Positions 11,344 to 22,022 of a DNA stretch of 64,000 nt are shown piece after piece. The translations under genes and the position numbers were made by a program. The notes below the pieces were generated by a model that was given only the letters and a program-made list of their open reading frames with translations, searched no databases and was not told the origin of the DNA. The stretch comes from Limnanthes douglasii subsp. nivea. Lineage: Eukaryota > Streptophyta > Magnoliopsida > Brassicales > Limnanthaceae. The stretch is taken from NCBI GenBank assembly GCA_036936605.1, contig JAUPFV010000004.1, positions 184,654,807 to 184,718,806 on the forward strand, given 5' to 3'. Positions within the stretch are counted from its first letter, which is position 1. Every line of letters begins with the position of its first letter.

Positions 11344-11941
11344 CGTCGAGTTTTGGTTTTCTATAGAATTTAAACGGTTTTAGAATTTTAATAGTCTGAT
11401 GTATAAGCATGCAAGCAAACGCGAGACGCCTATTTATATAATTTCGAAAACAATGAGTGCCCTAGTGAGCATTTAATGTACGTGCAATGAGTGCTTTAGC
11501 TACCCAAGTCACATCGTTCATTAATAAACCCAATACAATTAGTGAAAAGACATCCCATTGTCTTTTCACTAGCCACTAATTAGGACGCGATTGAAATTTG
11601 AATCACGATAACCAACGTGTAGTGCTATCCAAGTATTTTACAGCTCTCCTCTTATTGATTAATTATAATTATTGATTTTTTTTAAGTTTATTATTATTCA
11701 ATTTACGTTTGGCTATATAATATATACTTAAGTACATTATAAACAAGTGAACATTTGAACTAGGTTAGCTGAATAACTTGGTTCAGTTTATTAGTTAAAT
11801 TAAATATACATAAATGCGTCCATTACCCCGCAGCTTGCGTTCTACTAGTTGCAAACCAAAAAATAACCCCCATGAAATAGCACGCGACATGTTCAATTCA
11901 TGTCACGCTAGAGTGATGAAAAGAAACACAACGCGAGACAT

Positions 11942-12430
11942 TCGAGTTGTACAATGCTAGATGGTTTAATCTCACGCGAAGTGTGTGGTTCATTAGACGA
12001 TATATGGATGATAATGGACACCGCATGAGATGTTTGCTTCATAAGACGATAGATAGATGAAAATTGAATTACCCCGTCATATTCGTTATATACAATGCTA
12101 GATGGACGAATGTGACGCGAGATGTTATGTTCATAAGCCCCTGGATGGAGGAAAATAGACACATCATATGACACTAGATTAACATATCATATGTATCTAG
12201 ATATCCACGTCTAATGACGCTAGAGGTGCACGTATTATGACACTAGATGTTGCTGTTATATAACGCTAGACTTTCACGTAATATGACGCTAGATGTAACC
12301 GTTATACGACGCTAGACGTGCACGTATTATGACGCTAGCTGTAACTGTTATATGATGCTAGATAAGTTATTCATAGGACGCGAGATTATCACTAATATTG
12401 CGCTAGATGGAACCGTAATATAACTATAGC
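11942..12430. repeat. GACGCTAGA array, about 24-bp period
   Basis: From 12212 to 12410 the core (g)a(c)gctaga returns at about 12212, 12238, 12262, 12285, 12309, 12333, 12356 and 12402, a spacing of roughly 23-26 bp. Connecting text such as tgtaaccgttatac and cgtgcacgtattat alternates. The 11942-12200 part holds looser versions (acaatgctagatgg twice, about 11950 and 12090). No gene is credible here. Confidence 0.65.
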
Positions 12431-12762
12431 TGCGTTTGATTGGCCCTCAACATGATGGGAACTTCTTCCCCTACCACGCGCGAAACTGGCAACGTTCGTA
12501 ATGGTGGAGACACATTTAGGGAATCACGAATTGTAACCAATTGATGAACATATACACTAACCAAAATTTCAAACATTCTTATCATTACCCAAATATATTA
12601 CATTACTTCCAATTTAAAGACTACATTGTTCTTCGAATAAAGTTACATCCTTGACGTCGTGAAAAATAAAGCCTTCATTCAACAACCACGGTTAAGATCT
12701 AACCGGTGAACAATTAACAATAGCATCTTCTCTCTGTGCGATCAATTCCTTTAAGTACATAA

Positions 12763-13061
12763 TCATATCGCTTGATATCCACCATTATATTCCCACTCCC
12801 ATAAGTTTCCTGCTTCTAAGCCCAAATCTAGACAAAGATCAGAAAGACGTAGCAAGGGTTCGGATTTCAGTTCGTTGTACCTCGCAGCGACTTCTTCTCG
12901 TGTGCGAACGTGGGGGCTGACGAATCCAATCCTCCCATAGTCAAAGTACATCTTGCATAACACTTGATCGAAAAAACGTGTGCCGCTTCATCTGAGCTTG
13001 TTGTCTTCACGTACTTCACGGCTTTAAGCAAGTGTTGGTCTTCATCGATGCACCAACTCAT
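12763..13061 (-). pseudogene. SANT/Myb-like short gene with T-run frameshift
   Basis: An ATG at 13061 opens a frame with a W...EDQHLLKAVKYV pattern. After a T-run near 12970-12985 the reading continues in another frame with RTREEVAARYNELKSEPLL and ends at 12763. One added T in the run would make a single protein of about 100 residues. A Trp, an acidic start to helix 1, and an R-x-x-EEVAARYNEL third helix recall SANT/Myb-like domains, but the central Trp is missing and I cannot confirm the family. It lies on the - strand between two motif arrays, in line with the acidic genes and ULP1-like gene, so it may be an accessory gene of the MULE. Confidence 0.45.
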
Positions 13062-13239
13062 ACTTATTTCCTATTTGGAGTGTGTTAATTGTTTCAGTGT
13101 ATACTATGTTTAGTTTTGTGGAGATATATATAAGGGCGAAATACTTGGTGGGTACCTAGGCGGGTAATATTTATTAGGTTAGTTTTTTCGGGACAATATC
13201 AATGCATAAATCATTTTTGGCGGGAGTTGAATGTGTTTA

Positions 13240-13740
13240 TCATCACACATATTAGGTAACGAGCTAACATGCGTAACTCGCGGCATAAAACATTCAACGT
13301 TGCTGTGTTACAAATGTAACACGTGTGATAGTCCGACAAACATGCACATAGTGTCACGCGTCATAGGAGGCAAAAAAAGAAACTGTTGCGCGACAGACAT
13401 GCAACATACAGTGCTAGTCAACTTGCCATTGTGGCGCGAGTCACAAACAACATATAGAGCTAGTTAGCTCAACACGGTGGCGCGAGTCACATCAAACACA
13501 CAGATCTTGTTAACTTACAAATATTGCGCAATTCACACATAACATACATTGGTAGTAACTTTACAACTCTGGCGCGAGTTACATACGACATATTGTGCGC
13601 GTTAACCTACAACTGTGGCGCGATTCACAAAAAACATATCATGCTAGTTAAATTACAACTGTGACGCGAGTCACGTACAACATACAGAGCTATCTAACAT
13701 ACTAATGTCGCGCAAGTCACGTACAACACTAAGTGCTAGA
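13240..13740. repeat. GCGCGAGTCAC array, 46-bp period
   Basis: The core gcgcgagtcac or a one- to two-base variant sits at about 13388, 13434, 13480, 13525, 13572, 13618, 13663 and 13709, steps of 45-47 bp. Between cores the text acatac..agtgctagttaactt is partly conserved. This is a degenerate satellite, CG-rich at the core, just downstream of the ULP1-like gene's 3' end. Frames across it (13231-13467) are not genes. Confidence 0.75.
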
Positions 13741-13823
13741 TATCTGCAGCCCTAATATTAGTATTCTTATCATTCAAGAAGTGGTTAAAAATTTATGCGC
13801 GTGCATGAGCTGGCATACACTTG

Positions 13824-13951
13824 CTATATCACTTCCCTATAATACCCGTGCTGGATAATGTCTTTGACATACTGACAGACGAACACTTCACAGTCAAGCG
13901 AATCTTTATCTTGCTGTGGAATCTCTCTAACAGCTCTAACTTTGTATCCAC
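13824..13951 (-). pseudogene. ULP1-like peptidase, C-terminal part
   Basis: Read on the - strand from 13951 this encodes PQQDKDSLDCEVFVCQY followed by VKDIIQHGYYREVI and a stop at 13824. QQ..(N)..DCG-VFVC-Y is the signature around the catalytic Cys of C48/ULP1 SUMO proteases. Here the Gly after Cys is Glu. The frame continues upstream, across gypsy copy A, into 20355-20580: deleting the insertion and one 5-bp repeat rejoins it in phase. The His and Asp of the triad should lie upstream but I cannot see them, so the peptidase was probably inactive or truncated. ULP1-like genes ride on KAONASHI-type MULEs, which fits the neighbourhood. Confidence 0.68.
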
Positions 13952-14053
13952 AGCAAAACTTTGTGTAGCATCTCTTCTAGTTCAACATAATACAGAGTTT
14001 CCAATCTGTCTTGAATTTATCTATTTAAACCCCCAAGAAACCTTGACATTGTT
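13952..14053 (-). pseudogene. Gag scrap beyond 3' LTR of copy A
   Basis: The text matches the gag segment at 18545-18655 of the same element and is joined at its upstream edge to the primer-binding site 14054-14065. The join falls at a shared caacaatgtcaagg. This implies a deletion from just after the primer site into gag of a second tandem unit. Confidence 0.75.
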
Positions 14054-14067
14054 GCTCTGATACCACT

Positions 14068-14935
14068 AGATAAACTCCTCCTAGAATCGGCACTCTGAAA
14101 TGGGATAGGGATAACTTTGCAACCAGGAACCCAAAAGGATTCAAGGATCAAAGGATGTGGATCGATAGGTCACACAAAGGTTGTGGAAAGGCCTTTGATA
14201 TTCCAACTGATCTTCCTTTGGATATGACGCACAAAATGAAGAACAGGTTTTCTTGTGGATATTACACACCAACAAGAGAAGAGTAAAACTTAAGAAGTTT
14301 TTTCAAAATCAAAGATAGTCTAACCATTAGAATTCTGAGTACATAGTTTTTATAGGAGAAAGAACTAGCCTTAAACACAATTAAGGCTGTTCTTGGAAAC
14401 ATAATGCATACCTCTAAAACAATTAAGGCTTTTCTTGGAAACAAAATGCTTTAATATTGAAAGACAAAGTATTAATGATATAAGCTGGAAATCAGACCCT
14501 TCCTTCCTCCAAGGACGTGGCTTTTGGTGTAGATGGGCCTTGGGCTTTTATTTCAACAAATGGGCAATGGTGAAGTGAAACAATTGCTTCATTAAAAACC
14601 TTGTCAAGAAAACCCATTGGGACAAAACTTGAACAAGGGAAAAAGAGTACAATCGAGACACTTTCTTATTTGTTGATCAATTAGCTTGAATCAAGACCAA
14701 AGTGGGTTGACAAGCTTTTCCACCATACTTACTGTTTTGATCACGTGGATTCTCTAGTTGAGTAAGCAATCCTCCAACAGCTTTGTTAAATTGTTTTGCT
14801 CTTGATCGAGTTGTTGGACCAGCCGGTAAAATAAGAATATCTTCAACTTCAAGCTCATCTTCTTTTTCAAGTTGTTCATCTGGTTCTTGCACATTTCTAT
14901 GTTCTAAGCTCTTTGTGTCATCTAGGATCACATCA
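14068..14935 (-). repeat. 3' LTR of gypsy copy A
   Basis: It begins on the - strand with TGATGTGATCC at 14935, right after the purine tract at 14936-14948, and ends at 14068 where the usual final A is T (ttatct instead of ttatca). Length is 868 bp. The first ~260 bp encode the end of the polyprotein (stop at 14677). A TATAAAA box lies at about 14352. Confidence 0.88.
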
Positions 14936-17900
14936 TCCTCTCCCACTTGAAAAGGATTTGACCTCAAATCCATTTCATCTGTGATAAAAGGAACCAAATC
15001 AGAAACATTAAAGGTAGGACTCACTTTATACTTACCTCGTAGGTCAAGTTGATACGCATTATTGTTGATCTTTTTTGTTACTGCAAATGGTCCATCAATT
15101 CTAGGCATCAATTTTGACTTCCTCTCTTCTGGAAATCTTTCCTCTCTTAAGTGCACCCATACTTGATCTCCAACCTCAAAAACTTTCTCACGTCTTCCCT
15201 TGTTTGCTTGTTTGACATATTGCTCAGTTTTCTTTTCAATGTTTTTCCTTGCATCATCATGGATCTGTTTCACAAGTTCATCTTTCTTTTTCCCATCTAT
15301 GCTAGTTCTTTCACTCAAAGGCAAAGGAATTAGATCCAAAGGAGATATTGGGTTAAATCCATAAACAATTTGAAAAGGAAAGTACTTAGAAGCAGAATGC
15401 ATAGAATGATTGTATGCAAATTCAACATGCGGCAAACATTCTTCCCAAGTTTTCAAGTTCTTTTTAATTAATGCACGTAGAAGAGTGGACAAAGTCCTAT
15501 TTACTACTTCTGTTTGTCCATCAGTTTGTGGGTGACAGGTAGTAGAAAATAAAAGCTTAGTCCCTAACTTAGACCACAAAGTTTTCCAAAAGTAACTTAG
15601 AAACTTAGTGTCCCTATCTGAAACTATCGTCCTAGGCATGCCATGCAAACGAACTATCTCTTTAAAGAACAGATTAGCAATGTGCAACGCATCATCAGTT
15701 TTGTGACAAGCAACAAAGTGTGCCATTTTAGAGAATCGATCAACAACCACAAAAATTGAATCCTTACCAGTTCTAGTCCTAGGCAATCCAACTACAAAGT
15801 CCATAGATATATCATTCCAAGGATGCGTAGGAATAGGTAAAGGAGTATACAAACCGTGGGATTGAACCTTAGATTTGGCTTGTTTGCAAGTAGCACATCT
15901 GTCACAGATTCTTTCAACATCCCTCCTTATATATGGCCAATAGAAGTGATCCAGCATTACCTTGAGAGTTTTAGCTATTCCAAAATGTCCCATTAAGCCT
16001 CCTCCATGGGCTTCTCTAACAAGTAAATCTCTCATAGAACAATTAGGCACACAAAAACGTTTATCAAAGAATAAGAATCCTTCATGCCTATAGAACCGCC
16101 CTGACGCAAAGTTTTCACATGCTTGATACATCTTTCCAAAATCAGAATCATTTTCATATAAACTCTTAAGATGATCAAATCCTAAAATCTTAGCTTCAAG
16201 AGTAGTGATTAAGGCATACCTTCGGGACAATGCATCAGCAAAAATATTTTCTTTACCTTGTTTGTATTTGATGACATATGGAAATGTCTCAATAAATTCT
16301 ATCCACCTTGCATGTCTTTTGTTAAGTTTTTGCTGACCTTTTAGGTGTTTGAGAGATTCATGGTCAGTGTGTATGACAAACTCCTTTGGCCACAAGTAAT
16401 GCTGCCATGCTTGTAAAGCTCGAACTAAGGCATACAACTCCTTGTCATAAGTAGGATAGTTTTGAGTAGCTCCTCCAAGATTTTCACTAAAATAAGCTAT
16501 GGGTTTTTATCCTGCATCAAAACAGCTCCAATCCCAATTCCAGAAGCATCACATTCAATCTCAAAAGTTTTAAGAAAATCAAGTAATGCCAAGACAGGAG
16601 CATGAGTAAGCTTCTCTTTTAAGGATTGAAATGCTTCTTCTTGAGCTTGTTCCCACTTGAAACCAACGTCCTTCTTTATTATTTCAGTGAGTGGTGTAGC
16701 TAAGGTGCTGAAATCTTTGACAAAACGCCTATAAAATCCTGCAAGGCCGTGGAAGCTTCTCACTTCTCCAACTGTTTTTGGACTTGGCCATTCGCGGACT
16801 GCCTTAACCTTTTCCTCATCCACCTTAATACCATCTGCACTTATAACAAAACCTAATAAGACAAGATTATCGGTACAAAAAGTGCATTTCTTAAGATTAG
16901 CATAGAGACTTTCCTTCCTAAGTACACTTAAAATCAATTTCAGATGGTGAACATGTTCTTCTAAGCACTTGCTGTAAATTAAGATGTCATCGAAATATAC
17001 TACAACAAAAACTCCTATATAAGTCCTTAGAAAATGATTCATTAACCGCATGAATGTACTAGGTGCATTAGTCAGCCCAAATGGCATTACTAACCATTCA
17101 TATAGTCTATGCTTAGTTTTAAATGCAGTTTTCCACTCATCCCCTTCTTGCATCCTAATTTGGTGATAACCACTTTTAAGATCAATTTTAGAAAAAATGC
17201 TAGAACCATTCAATTCATCTAACATATCATCTAATCTAGTTATAGGATGGCGATACTTTACTGTTATATTGTTGATGGCTCTGCAATCAACACACATTCT
17301 CCAACTTCCATCTTTCTTGGGCACAAGTAGAACTGGTATCGCACAAGGACTCATGCTTTCACGGATATGTCCTTTTTCCATCAGTTCACTGATTTGCCTT
17401 TGCAATTCTTTTGTCTCCACTGGATTAGTTCTATAAGCAGGTCTGTTAGGAAGGGAGGCTCCAAGTACAAAATCTATTTGGTGTTCGATGCCTCTAATTG
17501 GTGGAAGCCCCTTTGGATTGTCTTCAGGGAATACATCTTCAAATTCCTGCAAGAGAGAAGTCATCTCACTCGGCAACACCGGTGTCAAGTTAGTTAAACT
17601 CATAAGAGTTTCCTTAAACACAAAAAGTAACATAGGCTGCTTAGAGAATAATGCTTTCTTAACCTCACCAGATTTTGCATAGAAATTCGAATGTTTAGTT
17701 ACCCGACTTTCCTTGTTCAGCACATGCTTTTGATCTTGGTAAACTTCTCATGGAGTCATGGGAACTAGAGTGGTTTTCTTTCCTTGAAACTCAAATGTAT
17801 GGCGATTAGTGAATCCATCATGGATAACCTTTCGATTGGATTGCCATGGCCTTCCTAACAGTATGGGACTAACCTCCATTGGTAGAACATCACATAAAAC

Positions 17901-18080
17901 TTCATCTTCGTACTTACCAATGGCTAAGGGAACTTCTACTTGGTGGCTAACTTTCATTTCTCCATTGTCGTTAAGCCATTGAAGCTTGTAAGGTGTTGGA
18001 TGCTTTTTCATTTTTAAACCAAGCTTCTTTACCATAGACTCACTTGCCACATTGGTACAACTGCCTCCATCGATAATAAG
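14677..18080 (-). pseudogene. Gypsy copy A pol: PR-RT-RNaseH-integrase
   Basis: Protease region 18080-17748 has the DGGSCTN-type active site just upstream of a frame break near 18060. RT at 17723-16497 has [18 protein letters not shown] and [10 protein letters not shown] one-base loss in an A-run at about 16500 breaks the frame before RNase H ([14 protein letters not shown] in the next frame). Integrase within 16437-14677 has the HHCC finger, Asp in SMDFVVGLP, Asp in VSDRDTKF and Glu in [10 protein letters not shown], so the DDE triad is complete. The C-terminal tail ([14 protein letters not shown]) has no chromodomain that I can see and lies inside the 3' LTR. Confidence 0.92.
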
Positions 18081-18095
18081 GCTACAAACTTTCCC

Positions 18096-19345
18096 TTAAA
18101 CAAGACACCTAGTGTGAAACAGATTCTCCCTTTTCTCTTGTTCTTCTTCTTTTGTTTGAACGCTTAAAGACCTTCTGGCTACCAATAAATCTCCTTTAGC
18201 AGGTCGCTCTAAGTGTTCTTCGGAAGAATCAGAGACAATTTCTTCTTCCTCTGAAATTATTTCTTCATTATCTAGAATTGTCATAATCTTCTTATTAGAA
18301 CACTCATTAGCATAATGTCCCATCCCTTTGCACTTGAAACACTTAACATCACGAGTTCTGATTGCAACCTCTTTAGGTTTGCCCTTGTTATCAATAGACA
18401 ATGGTGTTCCAGATTTTTGGTTCACCTCTACATAGCTTCTTTTCTGATAATTGGTCTTCTCATCTTTTGAATAACTTGGCTTAAATTGTTACTGCCCCTT
18501 AACCGTAACTTGATCTTGAGGAGTTCTGTCTTTTAACTTGTTGTTCAAATAGCAAAGCTTTGTGTAGCATCTCTTCTAGTTCAACATAATACTGAGTTTC
18601 CAATCTGTCTTGAATTTCTATATTTAATCCCCCAAGAAACCTTGACATTGTTGCCTCTCTATCTTCTGAAATATCAGCTCGCAACATTAAGGTCTCCATT
18701 TCTTGATTTTACTCTTCAACAGATCGGCTTCCTTGTGTTAATCTCCTCAACTTTAGATGCAGCTCACGGTGGTAATGACTAGGAACAAAACTCTTCCGCA
18801 TAATGGCTTTCATTTCTGCCCATGATTCTATAGGATGTTCCCCATTACGCCTTCTTGAGGTAACTAGTTGATTCCACCAACTAAGAGCATAATCATAAAA
18901 TTCAGTAGCAGCAATTCTTACTTGATTGGTCTCCGTGTAGTGTTGAACGTTGAAAACGAGTTCAATCTTCTTTTCCCATTCCAAATAGGCATCTGGATCG
19001 TTTTTTTCCATGGAATGGTGGAATCTTAATCTTGAGACCTCCAAGATTGTCACGCATACGTTCGTTGCCCTCTCTTGTACGTCTATGGTGCCTTCTATGG
19101 CTGTTTCGAGACGAGTTTCTCATGCGTTCATAATTTTAATCAGCGGCTTCATTTCTGAATTGTTCAAGTAGTTCACGGTTTCTTCTTGGATTGGTTTGTC
19201 GTGAACGGTTCCGCTCGTGGTCAGTGTTTGATTGAAGCTCTTCACAAAAGGCATCTATCTTGGTGTCTATTAACTTTGTCATAGCTTCAATTAGAAGCTT
19301 GTTGTTATTGAAGTTACGGTTTTCTGCATCATTTGAATTAGACAT
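18096..19345 (-). pseudogene. Gypsy copy A gag
   Basis: The start codon at 19345 gives MSNSNDAENRNFNNN. A Retrotrans_gag-type core follows (AYLEWEKKIELVF, YALSWWNQL), then a CFKCKGMGHYANEC zinc knuckle at about 18300-18345. Stops or shifts near 19135, 18705, 18490 and 18095 split it into four frames. Gag would form the cytoplasmic particle that houses reverse transcription. Confidence 0.88.
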
Positions 19346-19584
19346 CCTTTTCTACAAATCTGTTTTCCTAAGAATATTAAGAGGTAAGTTTCACAACAGC
19401 ACCTAAAAACGATTTTCTACGATTTAAAATCTCAAACAACTATAACTAGGGTGAAACATATCAGAATTTCGTGATTCAAAATGAAATCATCACACTAACA
19501 CCCAAATCTTCACAAACAAACTGATAATATAAAATAGATGGAGAAAAAGTAATGAGAAAGAGAATACCCAACTTTCAGAATGTT

Positions 19585-19596
19585 GCTCTGATACCA
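19585..19596 (-). promoter_or_regulatory. Primer-binding site (initiator tRNA-Met), copy A
   Basis: TGGTATCAGAGC on the - strand matches the 3' end complement of initiator tRNA-Met. It starts two bases after the LTR end at 19599. Confidence 0.9.
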
Positions 19597-19598
19597 CT

Positions 19599-20354
19599 TG
19601 ATAAACTCCTCCTAGAATCGGCACTCTGAAATGGGATATGGATAACTTTGCAACCAGGAACCCAAAAGGATTCAAGGATCAAAGGATGTGGATCGATAGG
19701 TCACACAAAAGTTGTGGAAAGGCCTTTAATATTCCAACTGATCTTCCTTTGGATATGACGCACCAAATGAAGAACAGGTTTTCTTGTGGATATTACACAC
19801 CAACAAGAGAAGAGTAAAACTTAAGAAGTTTTTTCAGAATCAAAGATAGTCTAACCATTAGAATTCTGAATACATAGTTTTTATAGGAGAAAGAACTAGC
19901 CTTGAACACAATCAAGGCTGTTCTTGGAAACACAATGCATGCCTCTAAAACAATTAAGGCTTTTCTTGGAAACAAAATGCTTTAATATTGAAAATACAAA
20001 GTATTAATGATATAAGCTGGAAATCAGACCCTTCCCTCCTCCAAGGACGTGGCTTTTGGTGTAGATGGGCCTTAGGCTTTTATTTCAACAAATGGGCAAT
20101 GAGCTTGAATCAAGACCAAAGTGGTTTGACAAGATTTTCCACCATACTTGCTGTTTTGATCATGTGGAATGTCTAGTTGATTAAGCAATCCTCAATCAGC
20201 TTTGTTAAATTGTTTTGCTCTTGATCGAGTTGTTGGACCAGCCGGTAAAATAAGAATATCTTCAACTTCAAGCTCATCTTCTTTTTCAAGTTGTTCATCT
20301 GGTTCTTGCACATTTCCATGTTCTAAGCTCATTGTGTCATCTAGGATCACATCA
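19599..20354 (-). repeat. 5' LTR of gypsy copy A, internally deleted
   Basis: It starts TGATGTGATCC at 20354 and ends ...TTATCA at 19599. It is about 110 bp shorter than the 3' LTR because of a deletion at about 20101, where the polyprotein tail (gattcaagc) is joined straight to tcattgcccatttg. The polyprotein-tail frame is open from 20354 but ends early (NKAD then stop). Confidence 0.85.
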
Positions 20355-20800
20355 CCCACCAATATCTGCCTCATTCATGGCCTCGACAAGCCTACAGTTG
20401 TCAACTCCCAAAACATACAAAGTTTTTTCATTTACCTGCCCTTCCACCGATGTCTCATGAACATCGTTTGGTCCATCAGCAGCTCCACATTCATTAGTTT
20501 CCTCATCCTTTTCACCTCCATCTTCTACCCCCTCGTGTGCGTCTTCTTCATTATCGTCGGGTGTAGAACCCTCTACAACTTCTTATTCTATATCAGGTTT
20601 TTTTGTCCTTCTTCTAACTTTTTGAACCCATGTTTTCTTGAGACATAAACTATGGTTTTAGGAACCTCATCCACTGTTACTGATACATCTACTCTTTTCA
20701 CTGGTGACTCCTCTTCTACCGAACAGAAAGGTAGTACACAAACCTTCTCTAGTGCTTCATTAACCCCAACAACCTCTTCATCATCTTCGTTACCTTTATT
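20355..20800 (-). pseudogene. ULP1-like gene, part upstream of the insertion
   Basis: From 20580 down to 20355 one frame is open: an acidic linker (STPDDNEEDAHEGVEDGGEK) then KTLYVLGVDNCRLVEAMNE, ending IGG at the gypsy junction and continuing at 13951. From 20800 to 20585 another frame is open (NKGNEDDEEVVGVNEALEKV, later VKRVDVSVTVDEV). A basic RRRTKKP stretch in a third frame and an in-phase TAA near 20580 show frame damage or intron borders. The acidic and basic mix suggests a nuclear protein, but only the C-terminal ULP1 signature supports the family. Confidence 0.55.
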
Positions 20801-20882
20801 AGCGAAAGTATTTAAAATGCATCATTAAAATGTACAACCTATTAAACGACTTACTTGTCGATTCTTTCGTGCAAGAGAAATC

Positions 20883-21300
20883 TTAAGCCTTTTGTGTTCT
20901 AACCGAGTATCTGTATTTTTCACTGGTTTTCTTCTTAACAGATTCCATCCTCTTAAATAATATATTACAAGAGCTTGCCTTGTAAACTTTCATCCTCTTC
21001 GTCCGAGTACTTGAGTTACCCCCTTTATCGGGTGTATTTTTATTCTGATCCATCCACCCCTGCAGTTGTTGCCCGTAATCCTCTTCCACACTCCGGTATT
21101 CAGCTATTCCAGATCCCTCTCCAATCTCCATCTTATTTGTTTCCCCTCCACTACAATACTTGCCCCACTTCCCTCTTCTACTGATCATCGTCTTTTTCCT
21201 TTTGCTTGTCAACTTCCTAACAGACCCTGCCCCAGTCTCCCCCGACCAGAGGGCCATTTCTTCAGCTTCAGTTAACTTGACCTCTCCTTCCAACACTTAC
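20883..21300 (-). pseudogene. Exon-like frame of the same - strand gene
   Basis: An open frame of about 137 codons has no ATG at its head and an ag just before it (about 21301-21302), so it may be an internal exon. It contains KLTEAEEMALWSGETG, several Lys/Arg clusters and TRTKRMKVYKASSC. I do not recognise a domain. It is collinear with the ULP1-like parts at 20355-20800 and with 21679-21840, separated by motif-rich DNA that could be an intron. Confidence 0.4.
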
Positions 21301-21309
21301 AACACGCAA

Positions 21310-21680
21310 CAAGTATGTTCAAACAAACAGCGCACACGCACGTTTAAGACACGAACTATTTTAATGAAGTATCTTTATGAAGCAAATCATGTTATGACTA
21401 AGTACACATCTCGCAATGCGTATTATACAACCATCTGATTCATGTGCGAGTCACTTTATAGATGCAATGCGATTCGTTCAGCCACCAACAATATCTGACG
21501 CGATGCATGCAGTGCAGACGTTGTTGTTGGGTTTTTAACCTGTTCCTGCATACGGCGCGAGACTCTCACACGAATCGTGCAGCCTACAGGATATTGGTTG
21601 CTAATACATATCGCGCGAGAGAGTGCTTCATAGTCAATACGTAATCGTGCTAGTGAGCATTTATGCCTAGCGCGATTCAA
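21310..21680. repeat. CGCGAG motif field
   Basis: gtgcgagtcac (about 21442), gcgattcg, gacgcgatgc, ggcgcgagact (about 21557), tcgcgcgagagag (about 21610) and agcgcgattc (about 21670) cluster here between two exon-like frames. It is the right-hand continuation of the vocabulary seen at 5108-13740. Confidence 0.55.
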
Positions 21681-21840
21681 TACAAAGACAATATCAAACG
21701 GCCCTCATCATCTGCCAGCTTCCTCAGCCTCTTAACAAGCGCAATAGTGGACTCCTTGCACTCAAGCCTCCACCATTTGTAGCACCTAGGTATCATGTTT
21801 GGCCTTACCAGATCTGCCCCTAATGTGGTCTGCTCCATTA
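21679..21840 (-). pseudogene. Short frame with KWWRLECKES, possible first exon
   Basis: From ATG at 21840 there are 53 codons, MEQTTLGADLVRPN onward, with CYKWWRLECKES and LVKRLRKLADDEG, ending TGA at 21679-21681. Possible splice donors (gt) lie near its end, before the motif field. A second ATG-led short frame, MEGSVADRGGKWFRNRG, lies further upstream at about 22130-22055. I recognise neither. Strand and spacing suit the 5' end of the ULP1-like gene. Confidence 0.35.
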
Positions 21841-21864
21841 TGAAGGGCTGGAAAAAAATAAACC

Positions 21865-22022
21865 GTGGTTTTGCAGTCCTGGCGGTTTGCAGTCCTAATG
21901 GTTTACGGTCCTGCCGGATTGCGGTCCTGCCGGTTTACTCCTTATGCGGTCCTGGCGGATTGCGGTCCTAACGGTTTGCGATCCTGCCGTTTTGCGGTCC
22001 TGCCGGTTTGCAGTCCTAATGG
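21865..22022. repeat. GC-rich 18-19 bp minisatellite
   Basis: About eight units of gcggtcctgccggttt with variants (gcagtcctaatggttta, gcggtcctaacggtttg) lie head to tail. It is much more GC-rich than its surroundings. It sits between the two short - strand frames. Confidence 0.85.

Larger units (their letters stand above)
8813..11941. repeat. Perfect-looking 1562-bp tandem duplication
   Basis: Two consecutive units, 8813-10374 and 10375-11936, read the same wherever I compared them, and their encoded 93-codon frames are identical. The offset is exactly 1562 bp. The junction shares gacat(a). Each unit carries an acidic gene on the - strand, its putative promoter, and motif-rich flanks. Lack of divergence implies a very recent event or an assembly duplication. 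Confidence 0.9.
13952..20354 (-). mobile_element. Ty3/gypsy copy A, inserted in ULP1-like gene
   Basis: Order on the - strand: 5' LTR (20354-19599), tRNA-Met primer site, gag, PR-RT-RNaseH-IN, 3' LTR (14935-14068), then a second primer site (14065-14054) and a 0.1-kb gag scrap ending at 13952. Flanks in element orientation are GTGGG before and GTGGA after, a 5-bp target repeat with one difference. The extra primer site and gag scrap after the 3' LTR mean the inserted DNA was longer than one element, or a tandem partner was deleted. Of the three copies this one best keeps the integrase triad. Confidence 0.9.
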
